64,000 nt of DNA from Pisolithus tinctorius (lineage: Eukaryota > Basidiomycota > Agaricomycetes > Boletales > Pisolithaceae). The stretch covers positions 3,844,001 through 3,908,000 of the forward strand of contig JANFAH010000004.1 of NCBI GenBank assembly GCA_024663395.1, in the 5' to 3' direction. A model generated the notes under the pieces. That model was not told the DNA's origin, did not search any database, and saw only the letters and a list, made by a program, of their open reading frames with translations. How positions within the stretch are numbered: the stretch's first letter is position 1; every line of letters begins with the position of its first letter. Of the stretch, positions 41,816 to 51,685 are shown piece after piece. The position numbers and the translations under genes are program-made.

Positions 41816-44071
41816 GCGGATCATTTCTATCTTTGCTTCGCGTGCCTGAGCCTTCATGGACCACGGAATAGCAGGGTCGTCTGAGGTATCGGAAGGGCTA
41901 TTAGCATCAGCAGTCACAGAGAATGCGAGATAGAAGGATGCAGGTGGCGGGAGGCTCGCCCGATGGTAAGCGAGTGGCAGTAGGGAGTGGTGATCTTGAC
42001 TGGAAAGTGACATAGCAGGCGGGTGGTCATTGACAACCTGTGTAGAGAAAGAGTAGAAACAGTCCAGCCAATCCTCATGGTTGTCAACCTCGGGCAGGTC
42101 GAGCTCCGACCGCGGACAGTGGGATAAGCCATCAGGGCCGGCATGCTTGTCCGCGGGAACGTGGACGAGTTTGAACGAGAAGAGGAGGACGCCAGCGATC
42201 CAGCGATTGATCGTCGCGTTAGGCTGGAGATCCGGGTTATTTATCATGCCCTTAATATACTTTGCATCTACCTCCACAGTGAAGTTAGTGAGACCGAAGA
42301 TGTATACGCGTACCGCGCGCAACGTGCGGAAGAGACCGTACAACTCAAGCTTAGCCTGGGAGTAGCGGCTTTCCACTTCATTGAGGGTAATGGATCCGAA
42401 GCAACTTGGGTACCATCTGCCATCTTTGCCAAGCTGGTAGAGGATGTAGCCAACTGCAATGACCGATGTGTCGACTGCTAGAACTACTTCGCGACCGCAC
42501 TCATAGTCGATTCTTTGGAGTGTGGGGGACTTTACAATTTCATCCTTGAGGCATTGCATGGCAGCGCATTGCGGCTCGTCCCATGTGAATGGTATGTCTT
42601 TCCGCGTGAGCGCAACCAGTGGCTGCGCGATCTTGGCGAAGTCTTTGATGAAGATGCATAGCACACCGCAGACACCGAGGAAACCGCGAACCTGTGTCAG
42701 GTTGCGGCACTCGGGCCAGTCGCGGATCTTCTGCACTTTGCTTTCTTCAGGAATGCGACCTTCAAAGGTGCACTTGTGGCCAATGATCACAGCGGACGGA
42801 GCGGCTAGCACGAACTTCTTTGCCGAGACGGTGGCTCCAACATTCTGCAAATGCTGAAGGATATGGTTAACGACTATACAGTGATTCCAGATAAATTTCC
42901 GAATCCCAGGATTCTCCGGGATAGTCTCATAGGAGCCGTCTGCACACTGATAGCGGGTGGTTTCGGATTTCACGGGGACGTCATCTATGAAGGGTAGGGT
43001 ATGATGCGGGATCTCATCCTGGAGAACAAATGCAGTATCTCCCTGGTATACCTGTACTGCATTCGCATGACCTTGCGGCAGAGTAGTAAGCCGATGTGGT
43101 CCGAGGGGGGTACCGAAGGTGGTGAGGTCGCGGGAATCGACGTGGAGTGCGCACTGGTCATACCCGGAGTAGAGGTCCATCATCGCATACACCGCATATC
43201 CAGCAAAGGATTCTGCGAGATGTTCTACGAAGGGCGGCATGGACACATCGCGGATGGTCACTGCATTCAGGGGCTGTAAGTCATGCACAAGGCAAAGAGA
43301 CTTTCCGTCTTTCTTTACTACGCAGAACCAGCGTGAGCGGTAAGCCGCTGTAGAAGGTTCGTACATGCCGGACTTGATGCGATCTTTAATCATGTCTATG
43401 ACCTGGGCATGTATCGCGTTTGGGATAGGGATATTGCATTGGACCCAAGGCGTGTGCGGAATCGTAGGAATCTTTACTGGTGGGAAATACCATTCATCTA
43501 GGTGTCCACGCTCTGTAATGTCCCAAGCGAATGCGAGCTCATGGACCGAAACGAGCCAAGTTACGAGTTTAAGTTCTTCTGGCCAAAGCCAATCTGCAGG
43601 ATCGAGGTCAAGTTCTGCGGCCCGTTCGGCAGTGAAGCGGATGCCCGGGGCGAAGTCTGGTGGATGGGTTGGAAGTGGTTGGAGACCAGTGAGCGGGTTG
43701 TCAGGCAGGCTGCGCACGATGCGGTATTCTTCCGCCATCGGGGCAGGTACCATCCAAACCTTCTTGGCAACTGGCTTGTAAACGAGGGTGCGAACCGCGG
43801 GATCTAGTCGATAAACGCTGCCGAATGCGGCTATAGCAGAGGGGTTTAGTATTGTCTGAGTGGAAGAGAGGAAAGTGAAAGCAGGCAAGGGTATTCCAGT
43901 GGGTATGTTCCGCAGTACGGGTGCCGCGGGCGAAGAGAAGTTCGTCAAAGTGAAGGCTAGGGATGAGACAGTAGGGCTGAGGAATGGATAACAGCGGCTA
44001 AATAGGAAACAGGACGTCTTAGTAGGCTCTCCCCGACCATTTGGTGGATCATCAATATTCAAAAACCCCAT
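41816..44071 (-). pseudogene. Element A pol, N-terminal part: reverse transcriptase and RNase H
   Basis: Starts at 44071 (MGFLNIDDPPNGRG) just after an in-frame TAG, with an 84-base gap from the gag stop. RT motifs: YRSRWFCVVKKDGKSLCLVH, DLQPLNAVTIRD, MMDLYSGYDQCALHVDSRDL, TTLPQGHANAVQVYQGDTAF and LPFIDDVPVKS. RNase H: REVVLAVDTSVIAVGYILYQ, SQAKLELYGLF and FTVEVDAKYIKGM. After a linker the frame stops making sense at 41,815, where element C begins; the integrase is at 20,563. The fragment itself has no stop codon. Confidence 0.9.
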
Positions 44072-44154
44072 TCGACTATACTTTGGTGGCTATGGCAGTG
44101 CTTGTTGCACTTGCAGCGCGGACAGCCCTCGCGCCATGGGCGTGTGGGCAAAGT

Positions 44155-46317
44155 TTACTCGCGGCCGTCATTCAGGTCTCGGAGAGTGATCCGCTGTCTG
44201 CTGTCGGGATAATTGTTTGTTACCGCACTCATAAGGCAAATGAACGGACGTCCGAGGAGCATGTTGAAGTTGGCATGTTCAACTACTTGAACCTGTAGCA
44301 TGACTGGCCCAGCACCGAAGTCGAGTTTCAGGTTCTCTAGTATGCCTACAGTAGTGTCTTTAGACATGTTAGCAGACGTCATAGTCATGAGATGATCGCA
44401 GTGCAATGGAAGCCCGATCTTTTCCCAAACGCGCCTGGGCATGGCGACGATTTCCGAACCGGAATCTAGTATGCAGTTGATGGTGACATCGGTCCCAGGG
44501 ACCTTAGCCTCGATGCAGCGGAGCGGCAGAGTGTGGTGAGCTACGATGGAGCCGTCGTCACCGCGGATAACGCGGTCTCCGTATTCGCGTGCGGTTCTTT
44601 GAGGATCGCGGCCAGTCAGTTCATTCACTTGTACTCCTTCTTCATCGTCACTACGAACTACCTCAATCTCGTTTGTGGTGACGCGTTTCGCCATGGTGAT
44701 GTCTCTGAACTGTTTGCGAAACTCTGGGGCTACTGCAAATAATTCTTTGACTGGCATGGCAATGCTAGTTTCGAGTACGCGCTCCACGATACGCTTGGGC
44801 ACGGCTTCATCTTCGAGAGGGAACGAGTAACAATACTGGTTTTGATTGCGAGCTGCTGGGTATGGTGTCTGCGACGGAACAATTGCCGCGGGAACGGGAT
44901 CCTTGCGTGCGGGCGTCAGAGCCGGACTAGTTGGAGGAACATATGGTTTCGTAGCGCTGGATGTTGGTGCAGGTGTGGAGGGCTCGGATGCCTGGCGAGC
45001 GGCACGCGAACTTTGAACACCAGGGGAAATGATTTCCTCTTCAACAGTGGCTGCGCGCGGGTCGACTCGTGGAGGGTTGGCAGGATGTGCTGCGGGTCGA
45101 GCTGTGATTTCAACTCCGTCGAAGCGGGCTTTCTTTCCGTGGGGAATGACTGCTCCCTTGTTACCTTTATCCGCTTGGTAGGTAGCCCAAGCTTGAGCGA
45201 CATATGCTTGGAAGTCAGGGTCAGCTAAGTCTGCGACAGGTTCATCGGCATCTTGGACGGTGTTTAAGAAGGCAGAAGGCTGGATCTCCAACTGCACGTC
45301 AATTTCGGGATGAGCAACGCAGAAGAGGTTGGTGGTGCCTTGTGCGGCCACGTTGCGCGGAGCAGGAGTTGCGGCGTGCGCGCTGGCCTGGTCTCTGTCA
45401 GCCATGACGTGGTCAACAGCCTCTCTTAGTGAGTTACACTCGGGGAAGCATGGAATTCGGCTTCCATCCGCAAGATAGAGATGGTTGTCTGTACCTCTCG
45501 TGATCTTACCTGTGCGGATATAGACTTCAACAAGCGTGCACATCCTTGTCCAGTGGTTGGGGTCTGCACAGAAACTGCAGCCAGGTCTGCGTTGCTGCGG
45601 TGGAGGCTGCATCTGGAAGTTGTATTCCTGTTTAATGACAGTACCAGGAGGTGGCACTTGCGGCATGTAAGCCAACGAGGGAGGTGCAACTGGTGAGGCC
45701 GTGGTACCCATTGCCGGTACCGCGCTACGAAGAGCAGATCCTGTCAGAAGGAACTTAGCGGCTTTGACGACTTCTGCGAGCGGGTACGGATCATCAGGGT
45801 GGAGGTCGGTGTGGACTATGGAGAGTTGATGACGAATACGGTCTGCGATGGCCCTCGGGAAGCCATTCAGGAACATGGAATCCCGTTCCATCTCTGCAAG
45901 CTTTTTAGTTTTAATGAGCAGGGCAGAAATCTTAGCGAATTTCTGCTGGTATTCTCCGAGGTCATCCTGGTTCCGCATAGGCTTGGACTGATATTCTTCA
46001 ACGAGGTACTGCAAGTCTGCACGGCAGTAGCGGTCGTCACCCTCACAGCCAGGGTACAAACCCTTAACAGCTACTACGAAGGCATCCCAGTTGTTGGCTG
46101 CGGGAGCGGCTTCCGGAAGCGTTTGCCAGACCTCGGCTTCTTCGAGGTCAGCGTAGCGGATTGCAGCTTTTATCTTGCCACGGTCATCAAGAGCAGCGAG
46201 AGTACCGAGGAAGTCGATGTCTTCGAGGTAGCACGGAAGCTGTGTGGGAGAATCTCCACTAAATTTAGGTGAGTTTTGTGTACCGCGGAGTGGCATCTGA
46301 AACTGAGGATTAGCCAT
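44155..46317 (-). CDS. Element A Gag-protease
   Basis: 720 residues from the first Met (MANPQFQMPLRGTQ); the same frame stays open upstream without a Met through a Pro/Thr-rich leader. The capsid-like region contains SPTQLPCYLEDIDFLGTLAA, WDAFVVAVKGLYPGCEGDDR and FLNGFPRAIADRIRHQLS. The CCHC knuckle is CSFCADPNHWTRMC at about residue 245. The protease has CILDSGSEIVAMPRRVWEKI and MLLGRPFICLMSAV near the C-terminus. It lacks the SR-like block of element C. It is intact, so Gag particles might still be made from this copy. Confidence 0.85.
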   Translation of the reverse strand: MANPQFQMPLRGTQNSPKFSGDSPTQLPCYLEDIDFLGTLAALDDRGKIKAAIRYADLEEAEVWQTLPEAAPAANNWDAFVVAVKGLYPGCEGDDRYCRADLQYLVEEYQSKPMRNQDDLGEYQQKFAKISALLIKTKKLAEMERDSMFLNGFPRAIADRIRHQLSIVHTDLHPDDPYPLAEVVKAAKFLLTGSALRSAVPAMGTTASPVAPPSLAYMPQVPPPGTVIKQEYNFQMQPPPQQRRPGCSFCADPNHWTRMCTLVEVYIRTGKITRGTDNHLYLADGSRIPCFPECNSLREAVDHVMADRDQASAHAATPAPRNVAAQGTTNLFCVAHPEIDVQLEIQPSAFLNTVQDADEPVADLADPDFQAYVAQAWATYQADKGNKGAVIPHGKKARFDGVEITARPAAHPANPPRVDPRAATVEEEIISPGVQSSRAARQASEPSTPAPTSSATKPYVPPTSPALTPARKDPVPAAIVPSQTPYPAARNQNQYCYSFPLEDEAVPKRIVERVLETSIAMPVKELFAVAPEFRKQFRDITMAKRVTTNEIEVVRSDDEEGVQVNELTGRDPQRTAREYGDRVIRGDDGSIVAHHTLPLRCIEAKVPGTDVTINCILDSGSEIVAMPRRVWEKIGLPLHCDHLMTMTSANMSKDTTVGILENLKLDFGAGPVMLQVQVVEHANFNMLLGRPFICLMSAVTNNYPDSRQRITLRDLNDGRE

Positions 46318-46900
46318 TGGTGGGTTAACCTGTGGTGGCAGTGCCGGATTGGTGATGGGTGGAACGGGTATTGATTGCAGGTGCGAAGCGGTTGGTATAG
46401 TGCGCGAGCGAGCTGGCGGAAGCGTTGGCGGGTTACTAATTGGCTGATGGGTGGTCTGCGACTGAGTGAGTGGTTGCGGCAGTGTGGCGGATGGAGCTGG
46501 GAGTCTGGGTATAGATTCGGAGGCGTCAAAGAGACGGGAAAAAGAGGGCGTCGGTGATGATGAATCAGATGATGTGACGGGTGTTAAAGGTGATGGCGGG
46601 GTTTCAGGCCTTTGGGGAGTCGAGTGGATAAAGCCACTGGGAAAATCAGGGGCAGTGAGATCTAGGTGATCCGACGTGACGGATATCTGATCTGCAGAGA
46701 TATCAGGAGGAGTGATTGCAGGTAGTACCCATGGAATGTCAGTGGGTAATTGTGCATGATCCGGTGTTACGGGTGAAACAGGGCGGAAAATGTCGGAGTC
46801 TTCTGACAGGTTGAGATTGCAAAAGTGCAGGCGTAAATTTTCTAGTTCAGTGCGTTCGGCGGTGCGCCTGAGCGACCTTCTGGAAGTGACAGCAGAATCC
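46318..46900 (-). other. Element A leader between primer-binding site and gag Met
   Basis: No stop in the gag frame for several hundred bases but no ATG; Pro/Thr/Ser-rich if translated. It may hold packaging signals or a non-AUG start. Confidence 0.45.
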
Positions 46901-46916
46901 CTCGCGGTGGGCTCCA
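46901..46916 (-). other. Element A primer-binding site
   Basis: TGGAGCCCACCGCGAG on the minus strand, two bases after the 5' LTR (ends CCTACA). The same 16 bases occur in C and D. Confidence 0.8.
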
Positions 46917-46918
46917 GT

Positions 46919-47573
46919 TGTAGGAAAAGTCCAAGTAGCTGTATAATACGAGCTAGATGGCTTAGATGACAACAATAAAAAATGAAGGGAACGAATTGCT
47001 CGTCCCAAGGGATTCTGGACTGTCGAGACTAGAAGGTGAGACCCAGCGCTTTGTAGTGGTAGTGGTTCGTGACGTGCGCAGCGTGGTCCGCGGGATAGTG
47101 CTGGCGATGCGAGTGGTGCGAGCGGTATACGTAGTTCGTGCGCGGCAGAATGCGAGACATGCGGTGTAGACAAAGTGTAAAGGAAACTCGTGGTGACCTT
47201 CTGAGTGCCAAAAGGTATCATTCTGTACCTAAGTACAGGGCTTTATAGTCCGGACAAACCCGGAACCTAAGTAAGACAGGGTACAGTAAAGGAAAGCCAC
47301 GCGACAGCGCGTACACAGAAGACAGGCCAAAACAGAGGCCGAGGGTATACTACAAGCACTAAAGGAATAGAGGCCGTGATAAGAGAAAGAGTCCGAGGAA
47401 AAACAACAACCAGAGCACAGCGGCTGCGGGTATAGCATTGCGCGAGAAGGAGCGAGGGCGTGGGAAGGTAGCGCATGAACAATGGCGAACGCGAGAGGGG
47501 AGCGGACGTAACAGTAGTCATGGAACGGTTAATGATAGGGGCTTACGCATCCAGGGAATGCAGATTCTTCACA
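46919..47573 (-). repeat. Element A 5' LTR
   Basis: 655 bp, ending at 47573 before the target duplication ATGG. Confidence 0.9.
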
Positions 47574-47810
47574 ATGGGTTGAGATAATTGTCTTGGTAAG
47601 GACGTCCCAGAGAATGCCACCACTGGCACTAAAGCGTGGGAGGGACATACGTGGCTTTTCCGTGCAGTCCTCATCATGCTACAAAAGTTTGCAGATCAAG
47701 ATGGTTTATTGGGGAGCACAGTGCTAAGCATGACACCTACGGCCATTCCATTGGGTCTCCTCTGGGTGCAGTACTTACTGGCAGCTGAAGGTCCTGTGTT
47801 ATTTATTTGA
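47574..47810 (+). pseudogene. Host gene fragment, 3' side of element A insertion
   Basis: After the ATGG duplication the plus strand reads GKDVPENATTGTKAWEGHTW, then LFRAVLIMLQKFADQDGLLG and LGLLWVQYLLAAEGP before a stop. Composition is protein-like. It joins with 14,225-14,415 when element A is removed, but the two parts are out of phase by an indel near 47,597, so the gene was damaged before or after insertion. The family is not recognised. Confidence 0.45.
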
Positions 47811-48486
47811 CAGATTTTTGATGGCAGCTGCCGCACAGCACTGCTGGCTATGAAGTATGATGGGGTAGATTAGTGAGGCCATGCGCAATCTCGGGTAAAC
47901 AAGGTGCCTGCCATGCAAAACGGCCTTATTCTAGTACTACAAGGGGTTGCATTTTGCTCAGTGGGCAATTATGGTAACTCGAAGAATGCTGTCCAGGCTC
48001 GGCATAAACCTAGCTTGCGACTTAGCTGGGGTGCAATCGCGAGACCACACCGAAGAGATCAGAGAGCATTCGAAAGTAACAAGCAAGCTATGCAGATACC
48101 GCACCAGTTGCCTCTAGATCTTCCACGGCTGTATTGCACGTCAACTGGCTCCCTCTCAAGCTCGACCCTCCACTGCACATCCCGAACCCACAGACGTTTG
48201 ATGGTCGGAATTCATGCTTCTGCTCGTGTTAGAGGGCCATTTGGGTAGTCTGCGGTCAGACGAGGTTGGGAACAGGTTGCTAGGAAGCGGTGGAGGCGCA
48301 AGGGGAAGAGGGTTGCATGTGAGATTTTTTGCGGGGAGGGTGGTTCTATAGCGCATTCACATCTAGTTTTCATCCATACAATATCCATCGAGTAAGATGT
48401 TCACAGATAACCAACTCATTCATATACTATCTGCAAAGCACGAGATTGACAGTAGGCGTCCCAGCAAGCATCCCTTCGTATCCTCT
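47811..48486. other. No supported gene
   Basis: A 114-codon plus-strand frame (47904-48248) and overlapping minus-strand frames have no motifs. This may be 3' flank of the RING gene or remains of the disrupted host gene. Confidence 0.35.
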
Positions 48487-49144
48487 TCAAGTATCACCGA
48501 TGAATGAATCCAACACAGGCACCAATTGGACCCGACTTGCTGCAAGCACCCCTCGCATTTCCTGAGCAACAGCACTCAGCCTGTCCAACAGTCCATGCAG
48601 AGTAAAGACTGGTACGGGCGCACTTGTGGCCATGTTGCGGCATGTGGGACAAGTGTGCTGTGAAGATGGACGTCTTTCCACCTGCTTTGCAAAGAAACTC
48701 TCCAGGCATGAACAACAGTAGGTGTGTCCGCAGTCAGGTAACCTATGGTCATAGTGTTGCATTAGTGCAACTGGTCCATGGATCGATAATGACTCACGTG
48801 AGTGGTTGGCAAAGCAGGCCAAGGCATATGGCGCAGGACAAGTCACGCTCAGCTGCAGCAAATATCTGAAAACAATCCATCAGTGGCTTCATACTCGATC
48901 AGCAGAATACAACCATTACCTTCTGGATAGCCTCCCAAAAATTGTTTCTAGTAGTAGCGAGCTCCCGGCGCAACGCTGTGTTGTGATCCATCTGAATCTT
49001 GCATGTGCGAGCAGACCTGAGTTGTAAATCATAACAAAATGGGAGACGAACCAGCGGTCCAATGATGGAAATTGTCTTTGTTCCAGGCTCTGCAGGCTGA
49101 AGGGCATTGTGGGAAATAACAATGAAGCCTTCATTGTCATCCAT
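48487..49144 (-). CDS. RING-finger protein, probable E3 ubiquitin ligase
   Basis: ATG 49144 opens exon 1 (MDDNEGFIVISHNALQPAEP ... TALRRELATTRNNFWEAIQK). A GTAATG donor and a TTTTCAG acceptor lead to IFAAAERDLSCAICLGLLCQ, PLT. After a second intron (GTGAGT...CCATAG) comes LPDCGHTYCCSCLESFFAKQ and HTCPTCRNMA, then a C-terminal helix (LHGLLDRLSAVAQEMRGVLA). The Cys/His pattern C-x2-C...C-x-H-x2-C-x2-C...C-x2-C is a canonical C3HC4 RING. About 190 residues with a short N-terminal helix. RING proteins of this size recruit E2 enzymes; the substrate is unknown. The frame is intact. Exon 1 may itself contain a short intron near 49050. Confidence 0.75.
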
Positions 49145-49844
49145 CCTGAGTCAGGGTTTGGGGGTCATGCTTTATTTATGTAGCGGTTAAGGCTTCTTAC
49201 AGTTGGAATATAAGAGTGAGCATCTGGGGAGGTTGTATGCAAGTCGCATTCTGCCTTTAAGCATCGTCATCGCACTGTTGAAGCTTCATTTGACCTGGAA
49301 TATGACCACAAATTTCAGTGCACCAACCCAACAAAGGGGGTCATAACAACAAACGACATCCTTGATACAAAGTCCAACAAAGCCTCTTTATCACCCCTGC
49401 TGAGCTAGATCACAGCAAGGGACAGCTGGCGAGATTACTCACACAGTGAACTGGCAGAACACGTAAGAAGGAAGAGGAGACACCAAAAATATCACAGTGA
49501 ACAGTACAAGATCTGCAAAAACGTCGAATTGCGGCTGAGTTTTTCAATACCCAGAAGCACTCTGATTCATGGATGGAGACGAGGTTTATGATAAACTAAC
49601 GTTAGCGAAGCCCCGATGTTTGGACATCCCGCCGGCCCAGGTCCGTCACAGGGTTGAAACGTTGAAAGATGGAGCCACATGTAAAGTTGTTGCGGCACCA
49701 TTAATGTACCTATAAAGGGATCCCCAGTGAAAGAATCATGAAAGAAAATGGTCACTACGAGCAGTGTTCTTTCTGTCAACATGCTTTATCCCTCCCATAT
49801 CAATGGTGTGGCCCTGTCATGCCCATTCGCCACTCCAGGTTTAG
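49145..49844. other. Promoter interval between divergent genes; no gene seen
   Basis: The RING gene (minus) and the next gene (plus) diverge from here. No long frame with motifs. Confidence 0.4.
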
Positions 49845-51291
49845 ATGACACCGGGTTCAAAAAGTCCATGCCTCCAAGTCGAGTGGGAGCCTCTCCTTGT
49901 TTCTGGTAAAGGTATGATAGTGCCAGAGAAGCCCATCACATTCTTTGTAGATATTCCTCCTCGGCCTGGCATCACTCTCAAGCGTGATGTAAGGCTAGAT
50001 GCCACCTGTTAGTAACTCATCCTTAACATCTTGATAGGACGTCCCCATCTTTCGCCAACTGTTCCCGGTTCGTCAGCAGCGTTCCAAACTGCACCTCAAC
50101 CCCCCAAGCATAGCAAGGCAAGTGGCAAGTTTCATGTTCAGGTCTTCTCGTACTAACCCTCGTCACCGCAGCTATATCACTTCTGTTGCCCGCCATCGCT
50201 TAGGTCGATCTAATTCGTCTAAGTATCTAGTTGACAAACATTCAAATATTCGGTGAGTCTTTCTTCCCGACGCAGGTCTGATTTGCTCACACAACTGCAG
50301 TGCGATGGATGCAGAACTCAAGAATCAACTTCAGACTAGTCTCCAACGTCAGTCCAGCAGGCTGGATCCTGCTAAAACCCATTCAACAGAACCAAAACAT
50401 GTGTGCCATCCTGCCCACACCCCCACTCCTGTCGTTGCTGTCGAACATGTTGCCCCTACCATGTTGAACCAGGACCCTCCTTCCATGACTTCTTCAGAGA
50501 AGCCTTCTGAATCCATGGCCTTCGATAATTCGAGTGCCGCAATCCATCCCCCGAGTTCCCAATCAAGCCAACCAATACATCTGGTTTCACCATCAGCTCC
50601 GCTTGCTGGTATTGACCATATACAGCTGCCGGAGGGGGAGAGAGGGCTTTCTAGGGTCTGTCCTTCGGCGAGGGACACTTATAATCCAACAGCCACTCGT
50701 TTGCCTACTCCCACCCATCCAGCTCAGCAGCCACATAGCCCTGCAGTCGCCCCATCCAGCCTCCCTTGTAAACCAGCAACCTCATCGTTTTCGTCTGGCG
50801 AAACCCAAACTAGGTCTGATAATATAGCTTCAGCCATTCCAATAACCCCTCAGTTATATCCGAACCACCCTGATTCCCGGATACCAATTCCGGTCACTGC
50901 CACTACCGCTGCAGTCGTGAGCTGGCCATTAAAGCGCACGCAGAAGGCCATCAGGAAGCAAAAGGAGTATGTAACCTTCTACAGGTCCTTTTCAGGGGGA
51001 CCGTTGAACTTACCTCCTTGCGTCCCAGAGGCCTATGAACATCCTTGGAGAATTGCAGACCTATATGTTCACCACAATCAAACCAAGGGCACATTCCAGG
51101 TCTGGATCAGGTCTGAAACGGGGTGGGTCAAAGCAGCGGTGGATACCCACCATCCAACACTGTCCAATTATCGCCTCAAGTTGTTGGATAATGGTGAACT
51201 GTCCTGGGTTCTCAGAAAGATGATGGTCACTGACAGGGGGAGGGCAAAGAGGAAGCAAGAAGCCCTGACGATTATGAAGCCTGATATGTAA
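49845..51291 (+). CDS. Unknown Pro/Ser-rich protein with structured C-terminal domain
   Basis: Three exons, 49845-49988, 50038-50252 and 50301-51291, join in frame to about 449 residues. ATG 49845 directly follows an in-frame TAG. Exon 1 encodes CLQVEWEPLLVSGKGMIVPE, KPITFFVDIPPRPG. Exon 2 is basic (RQLFPVRQQRSKLHLNPPSI; SYITSVARHRLGRSNSSKYL). Exon 3 starts RAMDAELKNQLQ and has 190 residues of Pro/Ser/Thr-rich low complexity. A conserved-looking domain follows (about residues 335-440: KEYVTFYRSFSGGPLNLPPC, PWRIADLYVHHNQTKGTFQV, WIRSETGWVKAAVDTHHPTL, SNYRLKLLDNGELSWVLRKM). I do not recognise the domain. Codon-level continuity across two introns makes a real gene likely. Confidence 0.6.
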
Positions 51292-51685
51292 TTCACCTAG
51301 CTTAGGGAACTATTGAGCACGGTCCATAATGGCTAAGTAAGATGGTCCTGGAAGTAACTGCGGAAACAGGATTCTGTCCTGTATCGATCTGTTGGTACAG
51401 CAGCCGGGCCCGAGTGTTGGCGTATTCCGAGGCAATATCCGAAATTCAAACCCAGGACAACTTTAATTCGCTCACACTTCATCATCGCTGTCAGGCTCCT
51501 ACATAATCTCGTTCCCCATGTTGTAGGGCACGAGTTTCATGTTGGAGGCGAAAAACATGTGGGTTCAGTCACGCATTCATGCTCTACAATGTCTGGTGCA
51601 CTTCGTAGAGAAGGGAGGTAGGTCAGGTCGCGTGCATAGATTGGGTTTGTAGTAGATATCATGTACGCTAAGTCAGCGATAAACT
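51292..51685. other. No supported gene
   Basis: Spacer downstream of the Pro/Ser-rich gene; only short frames. Confidence 0.4.

Larger units (their letters stand above)
14416..47573 (-). mobile_element. Element A: Ty3/gypsy retrotransposon, split by nested insertions
   Basis: A is bounded by 655-bp LTRs (14,416-15,070 and 46,919-47,573) and flanked by ATGG at 14412-14415 and 47574-47577. Gag-pol reads on the minus strand: gag-protease 46,317-44,155, RT/RNase H 44,071-41,816, then after element C the integrase at 20,563-19,653, then after a solo LTR the integrase C-terminus at 17,781-17,341. An antisense accessory gene lies at 15,382-16,467. Removing nested insertions leaves about 10 kb. The two LTRs differ at about 26 positions by eye, all transitions, mostly at CpG. 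A can no longer be autonomous because pol is interrupted twice. Confidence 0.9.

Noticed and set aside
36484..44071. FIDD instead of YxDD in reverse transcriptase as inactivating damage
   Set aside because: The same residues occur in both A and C, so it is a lineage feature.
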